Shown piece after piece: positions 1 to 7,270 of a stretch of DNA of 35,832 nucleotides. The position numbers and the translations under genes are program-made. Numbering within the stretch: the stretch's first letter is position 1; each line of letters begins with the position of its first letter. The DNA is from DASPFV01 sp035620975 (lineage in GTDB: Bacteria; Acidobacteriota; Vicinamibacteria; Vicinamibacterales; 2-12-FULL-66-21): positions 1-35,832 of the forward strand of contig DASPFV010000024.1 of the NCBI GenBank assembly GCA_035620975.1, written 5' to 3'. Under the pieces are notes generated by a model. It had not been told where the DNA came from, did not search any database, and saw nothing but the letters and a program-made list of their open reading frames with translations.

Positions 1-621
1 AGCTTCCAGTTGCGCAGATGGGTCACTCGACTCTGCCGTGAAGGTCATCGTGAAATCCGCAGGGTTGGTACTGGTGGCGCCCACGGAACTGATCGAGCGG
101 AACGCTACGCCTTCGGCGAGGAACAGATTGATGTCGAGAGCAATCGTCGCCGTGATGTCGAGGCCAATCGTGGCCGTGCCGCTGAAAGTCAACGTTTCCC
201 CATCTTGAAAGGTCCCTTCCGCGTGCCACACGAAGTCGTCACCCGTGATTGGGTCGTCTGAATCCAGAGCGATTCCGTCAAGAAGGTGGACGCCCGACTG
301 GCTGCCGGAGACCTGCGCGGTGGACGACAGAAACGGAAAAGAATTGAGGTTGAAGATCTCGACGACGCCGATGCCGCCCGTCAATTCGCCGGACTCATGC
401 GTGAAGTTGTTAAGGCTGTTGTCCGCGTTGCCGACGACAAGGGAATAGGTATCGGCCACCTGCGAGACGTCGCCGATGGTATAGGAACCGCTGAACGTCC
501 AGGTGGTTTGATTCGTGCCTGGAGCCCCGCTCACCTCAACGGTGAGGCTGCCCTGAGCGTGTGCGATCTGGGCACTCGCGACGGTTGCCAGCAGAATCAC
601 GAGGCGGACGATGTGACGCAT
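1..621 (-). CDS. Secreted protein of unknown function, C-terminus beyond window
   Basis: An uninterrupted minus-strand reading frame runs from an ATG at 621 off the left edge (207 codons visible). The first residues (MRHIVRLVILLATVASAQIAHA) form a clear signal peptide: a basic start, a hydrophobic core and an A-x-A-like cleavage site before QGSLTVEV. The mature part is rich in Ser, Thr, Gly, Asn and Asp, has no Cys, and alternates short polar and hydrophobic stretches as in beta-sandwich extracellular proteins. An ACGGAGG ribosome site lies 5-6 bases before the ATG and fixes the start. I recognise no family. Acidobacterial proteins of this style often end in a PEP-CTERM sorting signal, but that end is outside the window, so this is only a guess. 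It is transcribed alone, 270 bases downstream of the TonB receptor stop. Confidence 0.75.
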   Translation of the reverse strand, partial: MRHIVRLVILLATVASAQIAHAQGSLTVEVSGAPGTNQTTWTFSGSYTIGDVSQVADTYSLVVGNADNSLNNFTHESGELTGGIGVVEIFNLNSFPFLSSTAQVSGSQSGVHLLDGIALDSDDPITGDDFVWHAEGTFQDGETLTFSGTATIGLDITATIALDINLFLAEGVAFRSISSVGATSTNPADFTMTFTAESSDPSAQLEA

Positions 622-693
622 GCGAACCTCCGTGATCGACGGGATGAAGCTGCCGAGGGGAATGACCTGCCCAGGAAGGAACCGACCGCACTA

Positions 694-720
694 TTTATAC
701 GTGTTTGCAGGCGGCAGCAA
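694..720 (-). promoter_or_regulatory. Candidate promoter of the secreted-protein gene
   Basis: The minus strand carries TATAAA at 699-694, about 73 bases before the ATG at 621. The best -35-like hexamer (TTGCTG, 720-715) is only 15 bases upstream, so the assignment is weak. The rest of the 622-891 gap holds no other gene that I can see. Confidence 0.3.
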
Positions 721-891
721 CAGCAAAATCGCCGGTATTCCGAGTCGCCGCGTCGTCGGTTTTTCTTCTTCTTGGAAGGAGATGTCTGCCAATTGATGCG
801 AGCCGACCTGGCTGCGGAGACTCGCCGGCGCCGTTCTGCCGTCGCGAGCGCTTCGGTACGGCCGCCGGCCTGGCCGGAACACCAGCGAACG

Positions 892-3138
892 TCAGAACTC
901 GACCACCGCGGTCACACTGAAAGATCGGCCCGGCGCGAGCACGAACCTGGGGTCAGGGCTGGCGTAGTACTCATCGTCGAGAAGGTTCCGGAGGACAGCC
1001 CGAATCTCCAACTGTGGAATCAGACGCCACCCCCCGCCGGCGTCGATGAGTGTCGCACCCGGCGCAGCGATCTCGCTGGGGCCCGGTCGATCGTCCTCGG
1101 CATGGAAGGCCACGCGGGCCTGTGCGTATGCCCGTCCAGCGAAGTCCTTCCGGCCGACCGCTGAAAACGTGGCGGGCGAGACGTCGTCGAGGAAGGCTTC
1201 GTCGTCCGGTGCGCTTCCGTGCGCCAGCTGCGCCGCCACTTCCAACGAGTACCCCCCGCCGAGATCGGTGCGCCCTTCGATTTCGACGCCGCGCAGGCGC
1301 GCCCGACCGCGATTGCGGACGAAGAAGAAGTCCGCCTCGGCCTGGTAGCGCTCGATCAAATCGTCGATGCGGTAATAGTAGAAATAGGCCGCCAGCTGCG
1401 TTTGCGCGAACGTATAGCGCGTCGCGAGATCGAACTGCAGGCTGGTCTCCGGCTCCAGGTCCGGATTTCCGGTGATGAAGCCTCGACCCGACGGCCCACG
1501 GAAGTAGCGATCCGACAGCACCGGATCCCGGAAGCCGCGCGAGAGCTGCGCGGTCACGCTCAATCGCTGCACTGGCACGAGCGTGATCGAACCGAAGCCT
1601 GACGCGGCGGCGTTGGACGTGGACCGGTCGCCGAAGAACCCGCCCGCATTCCTGGTGGTCACGCGGTCGCCGCGAATGCCGCCGGCGACGCGAGCCAGCC
1701 GGCCAAGCGCTGACTCGGCCTGCAGGTACATGCCCGTGTCGATCCGGCGGGCGCTGTCAACGGACACGTTCGTCGTATCGCTCGTCAGGTTGCCCGCGAG
1801 ATCAAAGGCCTGGATGGTGTCGAGCGCCTCCAGGCCGTAGCGTCCATTCACGTCGACGCCAAACTCGAGCCGTGCGGGTCCGAGAAGCCGTTCTCCGTGG
1901 CCTTTCACGTGAAAGTCGTTCGCCGAGACGTCTGCCCGTTCGATGCCGCGGCCGGCGGTCGCTGTCGCGAACCGATCCTGATCGATCCGCTGCTCGTACG
2001 TTCCGAGGAACCCGGTCGCCGTCACCTGCCGGAAGCCCGCCACGTCGGGCAACTGATACGACGTCGTGAAGCGGTGCGAGTTTTCAAAAGGATGAAAAAA
2101 GCGGACCGTTCGCGAGTTGCTGCGCGGGCGCTCGAAGTCGCGTCCGAAATCGCTCTGCCACCCGGCGGTGAAAAAGCCGTTGGCCACGGCGTGCGTGAAG
2201 TTGATGAGAAATCCCTGGTCTTCCCATCCGGAGTTGAACACTTCTTCGTCGGGACCGTCGTAGTCCTCGGCATTCCTCACGTGCGCCTGCACGAGAACGC
2301 CGCCGCGCTCCAGTCCCTTCGAGACCTCGAACGCGCCGCGCACCTCCGGGATACCCGCGCCGAGTGTGCCGCTCACGCGCGCCTCGAGAGGGCTGCCGGG
2401 TTCCGCTCGCCGCGTGCGCACCGAGACCACCCCCCCGAGGGCATCCGATCCATAGGCCACGCTTCCCGGACCACGCGCGATGTCGATGCCCTCGATCACG
2501 GACGGATCCAGGAACGTGCCGCTCGGTCCGACCCGACGCTCCGACGTGACACGTCCGCCGTCAATCAGGAACAACGTTCGTCCCCGCGCGAGTCCGCGTA
2601 TCGCCGGCACCGACGCATGTCCTTCAGAGACCTGGGTAATCCCGGGCACCGTTTCGAGCGCCTGCATCAGGTTCTCGGGGTTCCGGCGCGCGATCTGGGT
2701 CCCGGACAGCACGGTGAGTGCGGAGCCCGCCGGAGCGGAGATACTGGGGGCGGCGCCCAGCACGGTCACGGCCTCGTCGCTGACTGCGCCGATCCGCATC
2801 GTCGTGACCCCTTCCTGGACCGCGTCCACGGTCACAGGCCGCGCGACCTGTCCGCCGGGCAGCACGACGATGATCTGGAAGGGAGCCCGAGGCGCCGGCA
2901 CCCACGTGAATCCGCCGTCCGCGTCGGTGCGGACCGAACCGGTCGCGCCAACGATCGAGACCGAGGCGCCGGCAACGGGAATGCCGGTGGTTTCGTGAAC
3001 GAGGCGGCCCTGGAAGCGACCAACGCCCTGTGCGGCCGAGGCCTGGGCGGACAGTGCCGGAATCAGCGCCGATGCCAGGAGCGCTGAACGCACCACCATC
3101 CACAGCCGGTCGAGAATGCCGCCGATGTCGGCGCTCAT
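892..3138 (-). CDS. TonB-dependent outer-membrane receptor
   Basis: This outer-membrane beta-barrel should import a ligand using TonB energy; the substrate cannot be read from the sequence. It has 748 residues. Residues 1-36 are a signal peptide. A carboxypeptidase-regulatory-like Ig domain (about 40-110) follows, typical of Acidobacteria and Bacteroidota receptors. The plug domain (about 120-235) has the usual core (LMQALETVPGI, IRGL, LFLIDGG, IEGIDIARGPGSVAYGSDALGG). The rest is barrel with a TonB-dep_Rec C-terminus (LRNLLDDEYY, final FSVTAVVEF with terminal Phe). The frame is open further upstream, but the ATG at 3138 is chosen because it gives the signal peptide and forms an ATGA overlap with the preceding M56 gene, implying translational coupling. 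By overall pattern it resembles siderophore, vitamin or heme receptors more than SusC. Confidence 0.93.
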   Translation of the reverse strand: MSADIGGILDRLWMVVRSALLASALIPALSAQASAAQGVGRFQGRLVHETTGIPVAGASVSIVGATGSVRTDADGGFTWVPAPRAPFQIIVVLPGGQVARPVTVDAVQEGVTTMRIGAVSDEAVTVLGAAPSISAPAGSALTVLSGTQIARRNPENLMQALETVPGITQVSEGHASVPAIRGLARGRTLFLIDGGRVTSERRVGPSGTFLDPSVIEGIDIARGPGSVAYGSDALGGVVSVRTRRAEPGSPLEARVSGTLGAGIPEVRGAFEVSKGLERGGVLVQAHVRNAEDYDGPDEEVFNSGWEDQGFLINFTHAVANGFFTAGWQSDFGRDFERPRSNSRTVRFFHPFENSHRFTTSYQLPDVAGFRQVTATGFLGTYEQRIDQDRFATATAGRGIERADVSANDFHVKGHGERLLGPARLEFGVDVNGRYGLEALDTIQAFDLAGNLTSDTTNVSVDSARRIDTGMYLQAESALGRLARVAGGIRGDRVTTRNAGGFFGDRSTSNAAASGFGSITLVPVQRLSVTAQLSRGFRDPVLSDRYFRGPSGRGFITGNPDLEPETSLQFDLATRYTFAQTQLAAYFYYYRIDDLIERYQAEADFFFVRNRGRARLRGVEIEGRTDLGGGYSLEVAAQLAHGSAPDDEAFLDDVSPATFSAVGRKDFAGRAYAQARVAFHAEDDRPGPSEIAAPGATLIDAGGGWRLIPQLEIRAVLRNLLDDEYYASPDPRFVLAPGRSFSVTAVVEF

Positions 3139-4097
3139 CGGGGCACGTTCACCAACCACTCGACGGCGTGGTGCACGTACAGAAGCCCGGCGCCTCCCGC
3201 CAGCGACGACGCCATGACGAGTGACAGGAGGAGCGTCGCCACCAAGGCGGACCACAACGGCGACGCCGCGTCAGATGGCTCGGCCGGACCGAGCAGGCGC
3301 CGGACGCGTCGCTCGATCGCGTCGCCACGATGAATCGCAAGCAGCGGAATGGGGGATACTGCCTGTCCCGCGGCCATGCGCGACACCCGGACTAGCGCCG
3401 AAGCCAGACTGACCCGCGCCTGCTCGCTGGCTCGTGTGGCAAGGTCGTCTGCGGCTTCTTCAGCCGCCGCCTCCCACGCGCGCGTGAGACCGAGCCTCGG
3501 ATCGAGCACGGTCAGAAGATCCGGCGCACACGTGAGCGCGACCTGCACGAGATTGTCCCGTCGGCGAGCGTGTGCGAGCTCATGCTCGAGCACGACCTGC
3601 AGTTCGTCAGCCGGAATCTCGTCGAGCACCCGGCGCGCCACCAGCAGCCGCGGCCGCCACACCCCCACGACTGCGACGAGGGGGAAGGCACTCTCGATCC
3701 TCCAGGCTGGCAACCCGACGCCAGGCACCGCGATGCCCGTCGCGGTGGGCTCGAGCGTCCGCAGGAACCGTGCAGTGGTCAGAAGGCGGCGAGTCACGCG
3801 AAGTGCGGCGATCACGCCGAAACAGAGCGCCGCCGAAGCCGCACTCACGAGCAGTGGTCCCGGTGACTCGACTGCTTCTCGAGGTTCGTACCGCACGAAC
3901 GCCGCCGTCGTGAGCGCACTCGCAATCACGCCCAGCAGCGCCGGCACCAGCCGCAGGAGCAGTATTCGCGACGCTTGCAGGTGGAGGCGCCGGTTCCGGC
4001 ACCAGCACCACACGGCGGCGATGCCAGCGCCCGCAGCCGTGCTCACCACGGCAAACGTCGCCAACGTTACCAGGATCAGCAGAATGAGATAGGCCAT
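3135..4097 (-). CDS. M56-family (BlaR1/MecR1-like) membrane metallopeptidase
   Basis: This is an integral-membrane zinc peptidase of 320 residues. Membrane segments appear at about 2-30, 46-70 and 81-100, with another at about 285-310. The zinc motif HELAH is at 172-176, followed by the glutamate-rich helix WEAAAEEAADDLA (208-220), which supplies the third ligand as in M56 proteins. It lacks the C-terminal penicillin-binding sensor domain of true BlaR1. In this family the protease usually cleaves a partner repressor (BlaI/MecI type), but no BlaI gene lies next to it here. Instead its stop overlaps the start of the TonB receptor by four bases. An in-frame TAA just before ATG 4097 limits the start, and no good Shine-Dalgarno sequence precedes it. 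Inference: it controls or processes something in the same envelope pathway as the receptor. Confidence 0.85.
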   Translation of the reverse strand: MAYLILLILVTLATFAVVSTAAGAGIAAVWCWCRNRRLHLQASRILLLRLVPALLGVIASALTTAAFVRYEPREAVESPGPLLVSAASAALCFGVIAALRVTRRLLTTARFLRTLEPTATGIAVPGVGLPAWRIESAFPLVAVVGVWRPRLLVARRVLDEIPADELQVVLEHELAHARRRDNLVQVALTCAPDLLTVLDPRLGLTRAWEAAAEEAADDLATRASEQARVSLASALVRVSRMAAGQAVSPIPLLAIHRGDAIERRVRRLLGPAEPSDAASPLWSALVATLLLSLVMASSLAGGAGLLYVHHAVEWLVNVPR

Positions 4098-4146
4098 GCA
4101 GGGGGCCGCTTTTTACGGCGCCCAGATAGCCTGACATGATCCTCCC

Positions 4147-4169
4147 AACTACGACCAGCGGTAGTAGTT
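4147..4169. promoter_or_regulatory. Dyad upstream of M56 gene, possible BlaI-like operator
   Basis: The arms ACTAC (4148-4152) and GTAGT (4161-4165) form an inverted repeat. A longer alternative pairs AACTAC with GTAGTT (4164-4169). BlaI/MecI boxes have ACTACA/TGTAGT half-sites but closer spacing, so the resemblance is partial. The dyad sits about 50 bases upstream of the M56 start. Confidence 0.3.
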
Positions 4170-4334
4170 CGCGCTCTGCCGACAGGCAGCCGTTCGGGAG
4201 CGGTGGATGCCTCAGGCTTCATGTGCCGGGTGAACGGGGGTCCGACAGGTGCGTCGGCTGACCGGTGCGCTGCTGGCCGGCAGGTGCGCGGCGTGCGGCG
4301 CACGAGTATGCTGTCGGCCAACGAAGGAGGGGCA

Positions 4335-4709
4335 ATGGACAAGGTCGTGCACTTCGAGATCCCGTTCGATGACAAACCGCGCGCGATGAAGTTCTACCAG
4401 GATGCGTTCGGCTGGCGGCTGGTCGACATGCCTCAGATGAACTACGTGCTGGCGAGCACCGTGGACGTCGACGAGCGCCAGATGCCGAAGGAACCTGGCG
4501 CGATCAACGGCGGGCTCTTTCAGCGGCCAGCCGAGGCACCGGCTCCGACCATTTACGTCGGCGTGACATCCGTCGACGCTTCGATCGCGAAGGCCACCGC
4601 GGCCGGAGGACGGGTGGTCACGCCGCGGACGCCGATTCCGGGCATGGGTGCCTACGCGCGGATTGCCGACACGGAGGGGAACGTGATTGGGCTCTTCGAG
4701 GGCGCGTGA
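4335..4709 (+). CDS. VOC superfamily protein (glyoxalase/bleomycin-resistance fold)
   Basis: This small cytosolic protein of 124 residues has the vicinal-oxygen-chelate fold: the N-terminal MDKVVHFEIPFDD strand, FYQDAFGWRL helix, an INGGLF strand, a second half starting TIYVGVTSVDASIAKATAAGG, and a C-terminal IADTEGNVIGLFE strand that usually carries the metal-ligand Glu. It belongs to the predicted lyase/glyoxalase-like branch with no assigned substrate. The start is set by an AAGGAGG Shine-Dalgarno sequence (4324-4330) at ideal spacing. It is monocistronic and divergent from the M56 gene. Confidence 0.9.
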   Translation: MDKVVHFEIPFDDKPRAMKFYQDAFGWRLVDMPQMNYVLASTVDVDERQMPKEPGAINGGLFQRPAEAPAPTIYVGVTSVDASIAKATAAGGRVVTPRTPIPGMGAYARIADTEGNVIGLFEGA

Positions 4710-4773
4710 AGTCTGCGCCTGGCGCACACGCCGGTGCGTCAGCTACCGCTGCAAGGCGCTCGTGAGAGTCGCT

Positions 4774-4806
4774 GGCAAGATGCCGTGCTATACTTGGCAT
4801 TATGCC
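4774..4806 (+). promoter_or_regulatory. Promoter and paired operator boxes of the toxin-antitoxin operon
   Basis: Two copies of GGCAnnATGCC lie at 4774-4784 and 4796-4806, centres exactly 22 bases apart (about two helical turns). The second, GGCATTATGCC, is a perfect palindrome with a one-base centre and covers the antitoxin ATG at 4802. Between them is TATACT (4789-4794), a good -10 element. Transcription would begin at or next to the ATG, giving a leaderless mRNA. The layout is that expected for autorepression by a dimeric HTH antitoxin; this is inferred. Confidence 0.6.
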
Positions 4807-5221
4807 ACGCCGGTCCGCTGGCCTGCGCGCCCTTGGTATCGACCATCGAGCCGCTTCGGAGGCGGACGTCGCTCGAGTGGTCGAGCAGGGCCTGCCCCCC
4901 GCGTCCGTCGAGCGGCTGCTGAGTCTCGGCTTCTCCAAGCAGGAGGTCTTCCGCCTCGTCATCCCGCAGCGGACGCTGACGCACCGCAAGCTCCGTCGCC
5001 AGCTGCTCACGGGCGACGAATCGGACAAGACCGTCCGGCTGGCGCGCGTCCGGGATCTGGCCGTGCGGGTGTTTGGAAACGACGACAAGGCATGGCACTG
5101 GTTGCGGAAGCGCAGGACGGCGTTCGGCGACCGGGCACCCGTCGCCCTTCTGGGCACGGAGGCCGGCGCCCGGGCGGTGGAGGAAGCCCTCCTGGCGATC
5201 GATGAAGGCATGGTTGCGTGA
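4802..5221 (+). CDS. Xre/MbcA/ParS-type antitoxin (DUF2384)
   Basis: The 139-residue antitoxin should bind the downstream RES toxin and repress the operon. The N-terminal half carries a helical HTH-like region (LLSLGFSKQEVFRLV, then IPQRTLTHRK, about 39-63). The C-terminal half (about 80-135) is the toxin-binding DUF2384 domain: VFGNDDKAWHWLRKRRTAFGDRAPVALLGTEAGARAVEEAL. The start ATG lies seven bases after a -10 element and has no Shine-Dalgarno sequence. The stop overlaps the toxin's GTG start by four bases (GTGA), the usual arrangement for this two-gene family, where the antitoxin comes first. Confidence 0.92.
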   Translation: MPRRSAGLRALGIDHRAASEADVARVVEQGLPPASVERLLSLGFSKQEVFRLVIPQRTLTHRKLRRQLLTGDESDKTVRLARVRDLAVRVFGNDDKAWHWLRKRRTAFGDRAPVALLGTEAGARAVEEALLAIDEGMVA

Positions 5222-5688
5222 TCCTGTGGCGGATCTCGAACCAGGCCGATCTCTCCGGTGAAGGCGGTCGTCGGGCATCCGCCCGTTGGCATACCGCCGG
5301 CCGGCCCGTCGTCTACCTGACCTCGAGCCCGGCGTCGGCGCTGCTCGAAGTGCTCGTCCACGGGCTCGCCCTGGATGAATTGCCCGACACCTACCAGTGG
5401 CTCGAAATCGAAGTCGCGCCCGATGTCCGATCGGCGCCGGTTCCCATGCTTCCGCCGGACTGGCGGCGCGATCTTTCGAGGAGCCGCGCGATTGGCGACG
5501 CGTGGCTCGCCGCTGGCGCGACACCGATTCTGCAGGTGCCCTCCGTGGTCGCTCCCAAGACGACCAACTACTTGCTCAATCCGCGGCATCCTGACGCGGC
5601 GCGGGTCCGCGTCGCGAGCGCCATCCGGTATCCGGTGGATCGCCGGCTGGGGCGTCCGCGCCGGATCACTGGGCGTGGCAGCGATTGA
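5218..5688 (+). CDS. RES-domain toxin (NAD+-degrading family)
   Basis: RES toxins such as MbcT break down NAD+ by phosphorolysis or hydrolysis and stop growth when free of antitoxin (family knowledge). This 156-residue protein keeps the family core: R23-W24 (canonical RW[NH]xxG), Y33 in VVYLTSS, E44 in ALLEVLVH, S109 in LQVPSVV, and the NYLLNPRHPD signature at 117-126. It therefore looks catalytically intact. The start is GTG at 5218, inside the antitoxin stop region, giving coupled translation. Its 3' end overlaps the convergent GNAT gene by 23 bases. The C-terminal tail is Arg-rich and poorly conserved. Confidence 0.92.
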   Translation: MILWRISNQADLSGEGGRRASARWHTAGRPVVYLTSSPASALLEVLVHGLALDELPDTYQWLEIEVAPDVRSAPVPMLPPDWRRDLSRSRAIGDAWLAAGATPILQVPSVVAPKTTNYLLNPRHPDAARVRVASAIRYPVDRRLGRPRRITGRGSD

Positions 5689-6181
5689 TGGCGGAAAGAT
5701 CCTTGCGCATGCGTACGCACTCCATCGAACGCCCCGTCGTCAGGCGCGTCTCCCCGCGGCCAGCTTCCATGTATCCGTGCGTCTTGTAGAAAGCCACTCC
5801 GGCGAGTGACGCCTCGATCTCGATGCTCGTCGCGCCGCTCGAGATCGCGTGGGCCTCGGCCTTCGCAAGGAGGGCCGAACCGATCCCCCGCCGCGCTGAT
5901 CGGCCGCGCACGTACACCGAGGTGCCGTGCTTCCGGCCCTCGATGATGTAGTCGCTGGCGAACCCGAGGACAACGCTCCGGCCGGCGATCTGGCCAATGG
6001 CGATGAAGAACACTTCACCGGCATCCATGGCGTCGAGGTAAAGCTGGCCTTCGATGGCTTCCTGCCAGTGCGCGACAATCTCCCGAGGGTAGTACGCGGG
6101 GCCGATCGACTGGATCGAGTCGCGATGTGCCAGGGCGATTTCGTCCACGTCCGAGCGCTCGGCCCGCCGGATCTCGAGCAT
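5666..6181 (-). CDS. GNAT-family N-acetyltransferase
   Basis: An acetyl-CoA-dependent acyltransferase of 171 residues if started at the ATG at 6181 (LEIRRAERSDVDEIALAHRDS, the normal GNAT beginning); an ATG 27 bases upstream is possible. The acetyl-CoA pyrophosphate loop is RGRSARRGIGSALLAKAEAHA (motif A, R-x-x-G-x-G/A). It is followed by the IEIEASLAGVAFYKTHGYMEAG strand-helix (motif B) with the FYKTHGY signature. The acceptor is unknown. It converges on and overlaps the RES toxin tail by 23 bases, so the two genes may interfere as antisense transcripts. Confidence 0.88.
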   Translation of the reverse strand: MLEIRRAERSDVDEIALAHRDSIQSIGPAYYPREIVAHWQEAIEGQLYLDAMDAGEVFFIAIGQIAGRSVVLGFASDYIIEGRKHGTSVYVRGRSARRGIGSALLAKAEAHAISSGATSIEIEASLAGVAFYKTHGYMEAGRGETRLTTGRSMECVRMRKDLSAINRCHAQ

Positions 6182-6280
6182 CGTTGGCGCCGGGTCGCAG
6201 CCTTCCATGTACCGGGATACTATCTCAGTCGAAATTCAGTTCCACGGCCGCGAATTGCGGCGGTTGCGGTGTCCGAGGAC

Positions 6281-6549
6281 GACGCGCGATCTCGGGGGGT
6301 CCCGAGGCACGTCAATTCTGTCGCAGCGCCTCGGTCGGCTGAACACGCAGCGCTCGGCGCGCCGGTGCTGTGCACGCCAGCACGCCCACGGCCGCCATGA
6401 TGAGGGACGTGATCACCGACGAGACGAGGAGAGCCGCCGTCAGGCTGTCGGCGCGCCACGCGAGGAGCAGGATGAGGCTGTTACCGGCAATGATGCCGCC
6501 GCCGAGCTGCCGACGGCACGAGCGAACACGGTACGCAATACGCGGCCGG
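6281..6549. repeat. 269-bp duplicated permease tail, copy A
   Basis: By eye this stretch matches 20503-20771 along its whole length with roughly ten differences, including one-base indels near 6296 and near 6516. It holds the last 80 or so codons of a permease plus the downstream hairpin. Similarity ends sharply on the upstream-coding side near 6549. Confidence 0.9.
6312..6549 (-). pseudogene. C-terminal fragment of an orphan FtsX-type permease
   Basis: The translated fragment contains GRxLGGGILAGNSLILLLAWRADS-type sequence, continues through the final transmembrane helices and ends in RRALRVQPTEALRQN. It is nearly the same as the end of the permease that stops at 20533. A one-base deletion (GACGG where the other copy has GACCGG, near 6516) breaks the frame. 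Nothing upstream encodes the remaining 750 residues, so this is a dead partial copy. Confidence 0.85.
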
Positions 6550-6801
6550 CGCGCAGACGAAGTCGTGCGCCGGATCCGCAATGTGATCAAGGGGACGCCC
6601 GATCGGTACGTTCGATTGGATCCCGTCTCGACCACGACCATGCCCGTTCTCGTCGAGGCGCTGCTTCCTGAGTGTGGCTTGCGAATGGCCTGGAGCGGGA
6701 GGGGAAACCCAAAGCCGAGCAGGGCTTGGCATCAACGACACCTCGACGCCGTCGACCAGGGCGCCACAAAAGATTCCTCTTGACCCTCTCGTCGCGTCAG
6801 A

Positions 6802-6993
6802 AAGTTGACCCGCCCGACGCTCTTGGTGACCGGAGAGCGAAGCCCGCCGATGTTCCTCCTGATCACGGCGGAACTCGAGGGCTGCCTCGAGGGTGAATCC
6901 CAGGTGATGGGACCGGAGGCAGGGCACGGGATGCACAGCCAGAATGCGGCCTTCTACAACCACGCTGTAATGGCCTTCCTGCAGCGACGCTAG
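6802..6993 (+). pseudogene. Alpha/beta-hydrolase C-terminal fragment
   Basis: The frame reads LTRPTLLVTGERSPPMF, then AGHGMHSQNAAFYNHAVMAFLQRR and a stop. This is the usual last third of an alpha/beta hydrolase: the PTLLVTGE strand near the acid residue and a catalytic-His loop (AGHGMH). A TGA at 6781 closes the frame upstream, and neither a lid nor a Ser nucleophile elbow (GxSxG) is present. The 6550-6801 stretch before it, between the permease fragment and this tail, holds no gene I can recognise. Confidence 0.6.
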
Positions 6994-7270
6994 CTCGGGC
7001 GGCAGCAGTCGACTGTCACACGAGCACGAAACACACTGGCTCATGCGAGCTATGCGGGCAACTCCGCAGCGGTCGGACTCGATGCGGCCGGTTCGCCATC
7101 CGGTTCTGACTCGCATGAATCTGGTGCACCAAATACGTCCTGAGTGACGATATGACTTGTGATGTTTGGGACAAGGCATGGGGCCGGGGCGCTGGGGTGC
7201 CATCCTCCTGGGTTAACGAACGAACGTCAACACATCAGGCAGCAAGCGCGGTAGTGAGCGACGCGACGAG
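6994..7270. other. Intergenic stretch without a recognisable gene
   Basis: Only short overlapping frames without family features or ribosome sites occur here. The base composition is less GC-biased than in neighbouring genes (for example near 7150). It separates the hydrolase relic from the convergent permease and is probably decayed sequence. Confidence 0.5.

Noticed and set aside
865..877. CCGGCCTGGCCGG hairpin after the TonB receptor stop as a terminator
   Set aside because: The stem is five bases with a three-base loop and no T-tract on the relevant strand. Such hairpins are frequent by chance at this GC content.
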